Part shown: positions 58,414 to 64,000 of the stretch, one piece after another
Position numbering within the stretch: the stretch's first letter is position 1
How the letters are laid out: each line of letters opens with the position of its first letter
Assembly: GCA_023853785.1 (NCBI GenBank)
Contig: JAJIRX010000798.1
Coordinates: forward strand, 427,985-491,984
Direction: 5' to 3'
DNA length: 64,000 bases
From: Psilocybe azurescens
Lineage: Eukaryota > Basidiomycota > Agaricomycetes > Agaricales > Agrocybaceae
Translations under genes and position numbers: made by a program
Notes under the pieces: model-generated
Database searches by the model: none
Told to the model about the DNA's origin: nothing
Seen by the model: only the letters and a program-made list of their open reading frames with translations

Positions 58414-60904
58414 ATGACCACAACCATAGTATTACAAAACAAGAAACGGAAAGCGAAGATGTTCAGTGTCGAAGAACTACAGCAAATCCTGCCTTTCAAA
58501 GAAACTTTTGTGAAAGCAAGGACAGTCAAAGAACGTCTATTCATCTTAACAAACCACATACTGGTCGCAATATTCAATTACTGGGCCAGTCGAGGGAAAA
58601 GGGCTAAGGATGACACCGAAAGTCGCCTTTGGACAAAGGTAAGGTGATATGTAGCCAACTTCGAAGAGCGTGTATCTGAAGATAATTCAGGAGATCATCA
58701 CCTGGTGCTCAAACAATTGGCGAATTGAACGAGGAATGGCTCGCAAATCCAACCACTTTCGCCCAAAAGATCAGATGTACTCTGGTACAATCATCAATCA
58801 AAAATTTGGGCGGAAATCGCAAATATTATGGGTCTTGAAGAGGCTTCAGCAGAGACCTCGGGTTGGTTTGGCCACAGGACAGTCGCCATGAAGAATATCT
58901 GGGACAAGATGACTGAGAATGAATGTAAGGACATTGACGATGAAGTAGAAAGGTGTTCAATGCGGGGTATGACGAGCACACACAAGCAAGGTCGGTCATA
59001 CGGCCCCGTGTCCGAGGCCGACCTAACAATTATATTACAGTTTGGCCAAAAATATCATGTCAGGTGGATTGATCAAACAATGAATGACCAATATAAAGAG
59101 ATGGGGATGACCAGTGTGGTTTTTGTTTGCTTCCCATTAGCAGATGGCAAGGTCGCAGTTGATGGGTACGTGATTGCAGATAACAGCCGAGTTTTCTCGG
59201 GGCCGACATAATTGTTGGATCGGCATATTCCAGCAACTCATTGAAAAACACAGCTGATTATGCTTTAGATACGAACAAATTGCCAGCTTGATGGGTGTTC
59301 CCGCCCCTTCATTCATGAGTACATATCGGGCTGACATCGACCGAATGAAACAAAACATATTGGATTATATGACGGGCTTGCAAAATCTCAAGCAAAACCC
59401 TCACTTAGCATTCACGGTTAACCGAGCAACAGCAAAGAAGCCAATATTTACATTGGGAAAAACTAGTAATGGTTTCCCAATCATACCTATCCCTTTGCCA
59501 GATAAAGAGTGGACAAAAAGTGACTGGGAAGAAGCTTTCAGTCTGTACGTGAATAATCATTACTGTGAGTTTAGTTCAGGCATGCCTCGAGTCCAATTTG
59601 CCTGAATTATAGATAGACCTTGCCACTGGTGGTAAAACAGAGAAAGTTCCATACACTCAAATATCCTACGCTCAGGCGACCTTTATCGAATCGAAATATT
59701 TACCTCCCAACATGATATTTACAAACCCCGGAATCTCCATAAAGACAGCATACAATGCTTTTTGGGCACTTGATCAAAAGACAGCAATTATATCAACCAC
59801 AAGACACTTTTCGTTTTCGGTCTATTAAACATAAAGATGGTCCCGCTCCCTCAGAATATCCCGACACCGTTGCCGATGCCGATCGGGGCCGACGTCAAGC
59901 GAGAAATAAACGTCGAAATAAAACAACAAGTCGATGCCAAATTGAGTCGGATCAAGTGGAAAATACTTTAGCACTGACCAATATGCACATCACGCCAAAC
60001 ATTGAAGAATATCAACCAACTTTGACATTGATATCGGGCACGAGACATGATGTCCGGCAGATTGTAAGTGTATCGGTCCCGATTATTGCTGATACCGAAC
60101 CACTATCTTACAATCTTATAATAATTAGGATGCAATTCATGAAGATATGGAAAGCATCCAGCAAGACATCCCAAATTTAATCTTCAGAGAGGATGTCTAT
60201 GCCACTCAGCAAGAAGTAATGTCAATTTTTCCATCTGGAGTTGAACACCAATTCCCAGTGAATGGTCCCACAGATGGTATACCTATGTACCTATTGGATT
60301 CAAGTTTATCCACACAAGGAGCAACCAACGTCATTAACAACAGTAATATTGATCCAAGGCTACTTGGTACAACTATGCCCACTCAAGGGCAACACCGACA
60401 CCAGTCTCTACACCGGTGCCGAAGATCCCAACAGCGGTCCCGATCCCAATCCTTACACCGGTCCCGGCAGATCCCTACATCGGTGCCGGAAGCAGATCCC
60501 TACACCGGTCCCGGCGCAGATCCTACACGGTCCCGACAGATCCCTACACCGGTCCCGACGCAGATCCCTACACCGGTCCCGGCAGATCCCTACATCAGTC
60601 CCGGACGCAGATCCCTACATCGGTGCGGATGCAGAGCCCTACACCGGTCCCGACGCAGATCCACACATCAGCCCCGACGCAGATCACTAGATCGGTGCGG
60701 ATGCAGAGCCCTACACCGGTCCCGACGCGCATGCCGACACCGATCTCTACTCAGGCGGCCCCGAAATCGGTCCCGATAGAAGTCGAATCAGAACCACAAA
60801 GTTACCATATTGTTCCTATTACATCACATAAAAGAAAGGAAAACAAAAGCGGCCGGCGATGTAGGATCAACATCAGCCACATTAACGGCTGGGATACCAG
60901 TTAG
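58414..60904 (+). CDS. Uncharacterised KDZ-partner protein with repeat-rich tail
   Basis: Exon 1 is 58414-58638 (MTTTIVLQNKKRKAKMFSVE ... AIFNYWASRGKRAKDDTESR). Later exons give EIITWCSNNWRIERGMARKS, KIWAEIANIMGLEEASAETS and GWFGHRTVAMKNIWDKMTEN, then YHVRWIDQTMNDQYKEMGMT, IASLMGVPAPSFMSTYRADI and FPIIPIPLPDKEWTKSDWEE. After an intron comes LATGGKTEKVPYTQISYAQA and, one frame away, FRFRSIKHKDGPAPSEYPDT. The tail is a Pro/Val-rich minisatellite ending in SHKRKENKSGRRCRINISHI, a basic, possibly nuclear-targeting end. Such proteins recur, as I recall, as hypothetical genes in mushroom genomes; no domain name or function is known to me. Frame changes are needed near 58770 (one A short) and 59800. 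Its head-to-head position suggests it belongs to the same element as the transposase. Confidence 0.55.
60395..60745. repeat. Coding minisatellite of CAGATCCCTACACCGGTCCC units
   Basis: Units of roughly 20-30 bases based on CAGATCCCTACACCGGTCCC are repeated over ten times with small changes. They translate as QIPTPVPT / DPYTGPG / SLHRSR depending on the frame, and all three forward frames stay open through most of the block. The repeats also carry ACCGGTCCCGA words related to the island's CGG-N2-CCG motif. Confidence 0.8.
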
Positions 60905-61047
60905 ACGCAGTACAAGGCACAGATAAACTGCACTTCCTTATATTATCATGAACAAAATAGAATCAAATTTATTGAACATCAGAGCAGTGAAAGGCATTAC
61001 AAAAAATCTACATCTGACCCAACAATGATATGTACTGAGATCTGGAA

Positions 61048-63636
61048 CTATCCCTGACGAGGTCTTTTGCTTTTCTCTGTAGCAGGCGAAATGTCAGTAC
61101 GTGGACGCTTCCCTGGTCGTCCAGGTGTCGGACTACGGGACACCATTGGCGAAGGGCGGGGTGATGCGAGACGTGGTGAACGGCGACGGTCATTTGTATC
61201 ATTCTGTGATAGTAGAGGCGGAGTAAGAAGAGACTGCGTTGCAACAAGAGTAAGGGAGGCGCAGCCGACAAAGTTGGTTCGGGACCGATATCTGCCGACT
61301 CTCTACCGATATCGACCGACTCGGAGCCGCCCGGCAACCCGACAATTCAACGCCATTACCGACCTCGGACCCGACATTGACATCATCGGGACCAAAGTAA
61401 TCGGTCCCAAATGCGTTGATGTTTCAACCAAGTTCGGCAGACTTTGAGTGCTTGCAAGGTGGGAGAAGTGTGTGTGGTATATGAAGCCAACTCAGCTGAA
61501 GTGGCGTTTCCTGGCACCGTTGAAGCAGCTTGATGAGTACCGGCTACAATAATGTGGGCACTGTATGTGGCTTGCTCCTGCAGTTATTGGGTGTTGGTGG
61601 AATCAATTGCACGGAAGGAAAATCTTTACGAACCGACGAGATAAGTTCTCGTTGTTCTTCCTGTGCGTCGTTAACGCGTATCATCGAGTTTGAGGGATCG
61701 GGGCCGGAAACGGAATCATCCTCCCCGCGCTGTTCTACCATCGGCGGTGATATCGGAACATAGGGGCCGGAATCCGAATCGTCTTGTCGGCGCCGGTTCA
61801 ACTATTGGCACTATTGTCGGTACCGATTCACCGCCTGCTACGCTCCCGATGTCGGCACTTAATTCCACCGTCTGCGTGATGGAATTGGCATCGACATTCT
61901 TTGCTTCACATGGACCATCGGATACCAATTCTGCGTCCTTTTCCACTTCCATATCGTTGCTGATGAGGTCGTCCTCTACCGACTGGATCGGCCCGATGCA
62001 CCTTGATTCAGAATGAGCATACCATTTGCACTTAACTTGCGGAGAATAGTGGAAATGTCTGAAAATTGTGTTTCAAAGATATCCAATTTCCCCAAAATGT
62101 CGTTCATTTTGCCCTCCAGCTGAGTGACACGGTGACCGAGACCGGCATTCGGTCTGTGCTGCCGACTTCTCCAACTCGACACAAGCTAGATTGCAATCGT
62201 ATGCCATTGATAACGCTGAGGCGGCATCTGCAGTGACCGAGTCTAACTTTGTCGACAATATGTCCACACGAGCCGCCAGCTCTTCATTGTCGGTGGCTTC
62301 GGGCAGGTCTATTGGTTATTGTAAAATATGAAAAATCAAAAGATAAACAGGACACGTACCACGATTTTCCCCTTTTCAATAGCTGAAAAGCGGCCCGTAT
62401 AATGTTCGTCAGACGGTGCCGATACCTCCCGAATATGCCGAGCCGACGTCCCTGCCCGTGTCCGCTGACCTCGATGATTCTGCCACGACTGCAGTAGCAG
62501 GGATTTCCAAAATATCCATCTGCACATCTTCGTCTTCTTCATCGTACTCTTCCTCCTCAGCCGATGGTTCATCCGATACTTCAATGATGCGCCGAGATTT
62601 CGGCTTCCTCGATGTCGACGACTTTCGTCTATTGCGGTGGCTAATTGCTCTAATTCGAGACTACATTTCACCTTTTGTCGATTGCACCGAAAATGCTCCA
62701 CGTCCTTGAACCCGATCGTAGCAGTCGGCGTTTGCTCGTCGGCACCGATCGCACGGTATCGGGTTCAGCTTTCCCTGTAGCGGCTTTGGTTGGATTTCAA
62801 CAAGCTCGTCTATTTCGGAAGAATCTTCGCGTGGTGCTTCACGATGCTCGCTGTATTCTGAACTTGAGTTGCGTTGTCGACGACGGCGCCGATCGGTCCC
62901 GACTACGCGGCCCGATGCTCTTCGCGCTGGTGTTCGGGCGTCCGTGGCATCCTCTTCTTCGGCAACAATCCTTTCGGCCATCCATATAGTTCGCGTGTGG
63001 CCTCAATTTGTGGGTTGAGCATCATGCGCGATGCTCACTTCGTATTCGGGCGATTCAGTTCGAACCCGTGACGGCCGACGACGGACGCGTCTGGTAATCT
63101 GCTCATCCATTGGTTGTTGTGGATCCTGGGCTGATGGTATTCTACGCATTGCGTCGCTGTTTGATGTGTTACCAGCTCTCAAAGGCACGTCTTGAACGAC
63201 TGAGTGTGTGGCCGGTTGCGATATCGTGCCCGGCGTTGCTACTGCAGTGGCTATGCGGCTCATCGGCCCCGTTACCATCTTGTCAAAAGCCTCCATGTTT
63301 TGTATGTGCTGTCTCAGAAATTCGGGAGTGCGTCCAGCTTGCTTTACCTCTTTCCACGCTTTCAAAAAGCTCCAGAAAAATCGGCTGGTCGAAGACTTCC
63401 TGCAAATGCGCCACTTCAGGACCGGTTTTACAATTAAGTTCAAATATCGCTCGCTGAGTGGTCGCTTCAGTGAATTTTACTTGTAACAGCGTATGATTTC
63501 TCACCAATTCATGTTTCTTCTCCTTTATTACACTCGCAACTTTGCCATCGGCCAATCCACGGCGGATACTATCATCGACATCACGAAGGGCTTTGATGAG
63601 GTCGGTTGCAGACGGAATATGGATAGTATTAGGCAT
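61048..63636 (-). CDS. Island protein with a zinc-cluster-like Cys motif
   Basis: Start MPNTIHIPSATDLIKALRDV at 63636, then ATTQRAIFELNCKTGPEVAH, FDQPIFLELFESVERGKQAG, FLRQHIQNMEAFDKMVTGPM and a Ser/Arg-rich linker. At about 62750-62650 comes CDRCRRANADC followed, after a one-base shift in a GGG run, by FKDVEHFRCNRQKVKCS. This gives CX2CX6C plus CX6C, close to a fungal Zn2Cys6 cluster but with at least one cysteine not seen. Helical parts follow (KLDSVTADAASALSMAYDCN, about 62230). The C-terminus RRSPRLASPRPSPMVSRSPT then GRPGKRPRTD is basic and Pro/Ser-rich, stop at 61048-61050. Several frame changes or introns are unresolved, so the middle is approximate. DNA binding is an inference from the Cys spacing; CGG triplets are the classic Zn2Cys6 target. 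Confidence 0.5.
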
Positions 63637-63849
63637 ATTGATAAACTCGAATGTAGTTGAAATTTTTGAGTGTGTATTGTTTCTCGGGCGCGAGTCGGCA
63701 GATGAAGATTGTAGCAGACGGTAAAGCTGCCAGAATGTAAGGTGCTGGCAAAATCAACAGTCATGTGATATAAACAGTGACAAATAACTCCCTAATCCAG
63801 TTGCAATCTCTATTCTGATCTCCTCCAACATATTATATCACTATCAACG

Positions 63850-64000
63850 ATGCAAGAAAGCCATGTACACGACATTCAGACAGACTCTCATGATATGTTC
63901 AGATCCGTAGGTACGCCGTCATCTCGCATCGACCATCATACATCGGCGGTATTTAATGATCGGCACCGACCAGATATTCAGCCGACTTTACACATTGATG
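63850..64000 (+). CDS. Start of a further island gene, cut by the window end
   Basis: The frame opens MQESHVHDIQTDSHDMFRSV at 63850 and stays open to the last base. It lies head to head with the minus-strand gene starting at 63636. No domain is visible in 50 residues. The CGG-N2-CCG word at 63961 lies inside it, so the island continues beyond the window. Confidence 0.35.
   Translation, partial: MQESHVHDIQTDSHDMFRSVGTPSSRIDHHTSAVFNDRHRPDIQPTLHID

Larger units (their letters stand above)
48400..64000. repeat. Dispersed CGG-N2-CCG inverted triplets marking the KDZ island
   Basis: Perfect CGGNNCCG words, usually inside TCGGNNCCGA, occur throughout. Examples: 48400, 49081, 49105, 49264, 49825, 50829, 51032, 51704, 51716, 56210, 56810, 56994, 57018, 57042, 57090, 57376, 57441, 59001, 59198, 59884, 60074, 60756, 60768, 61280, 61699, 61788, 61818, 62740, 62884, 62894, 63264 and 63961. 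They fall in exons, introns and spacers. I found none in the nested hAT element (52162-55847). Confidence 0.7.

Noticed and set aside
1..64000. CRISPR arrays, tRNA or rRNA genes
   Set aside because: A visual search for regularly spaced repeats and for tRNA B-box-like words gave nothing convincing. CRISPR is not expected in a fungal nuclear genome.

Overview
The window looks like nuclear DNA of a mushroom-forming basidiomycete (Agaricomycetes). Its genes are cut by many short introns of about 45-60 bases with GT-AG ends. It carries a NACHT (NLR-type) protein gene, a KDZ (Kyakuja-Dileera-Zisupton) transposase with a CxC2 cysteine domain, a Ty3/Gypsy chromovirus, a hAT transposase and families of uncharacterised proteins typical of that group. 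No rRNA, tRNA or CRISPR feature was recognised.

Layout. 0.4-9.1 kb: two paralogous NAD(P)-binding reductase (extended SDR) genes with the same nine-exon plan, including 9-base and 24-base micro-exons. Between them lie an 854-base foldback element and a 2.1-kb LTR element without pol. They are followed by broken fragments. 9.6-24.1 kb (unit A): a very large Ser-rich gene on the minus strand (9935-18414), an NLR gene (20687-23299) and two exons of an unidentified gene. 26.8-27.9 kb: an unrelated secreted-protein gene. 28.2-36.5 kb (unit B): a second, same-orientation copy of unit A, rearranged, shortened and decayed. 37.9-47.2 kb: a probable DNA transposon holding a 6.7-kb chromovirus with near-identical LTRs. 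48.2-64.0 kb: a transposon-rich island with a KDZ transposase split by a hAT element, a divergently transcribed partner gene, a gene with a zinc-cluster-like cysteine motif, a gene with W-x-SSD repeats, and the start of a further gene.

How the parts relate. Most of the window is duplicated or mobile DNA; the SDR gene at 0.4 kb, the large gene, NLR gene A and the secreted-protein gene are the best candidates for ordinary cellular genes. The 48.4-64 kb island is marked by a dense scatter of CGG-N2-CCG inverted triplets. These are absent from the nested hAT element, and the island itself encodes a protein with a cysteine cluster of the type that reads CGG triplets.

Quality warning. Single-base frame breaks, mostly in homopolymer runs, occur in nearly every long gene, including the recently inserted chromovirus. 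Many are probably consensus errors, so 'pseudogene' calls that rest on frameshifts alone are provisional.
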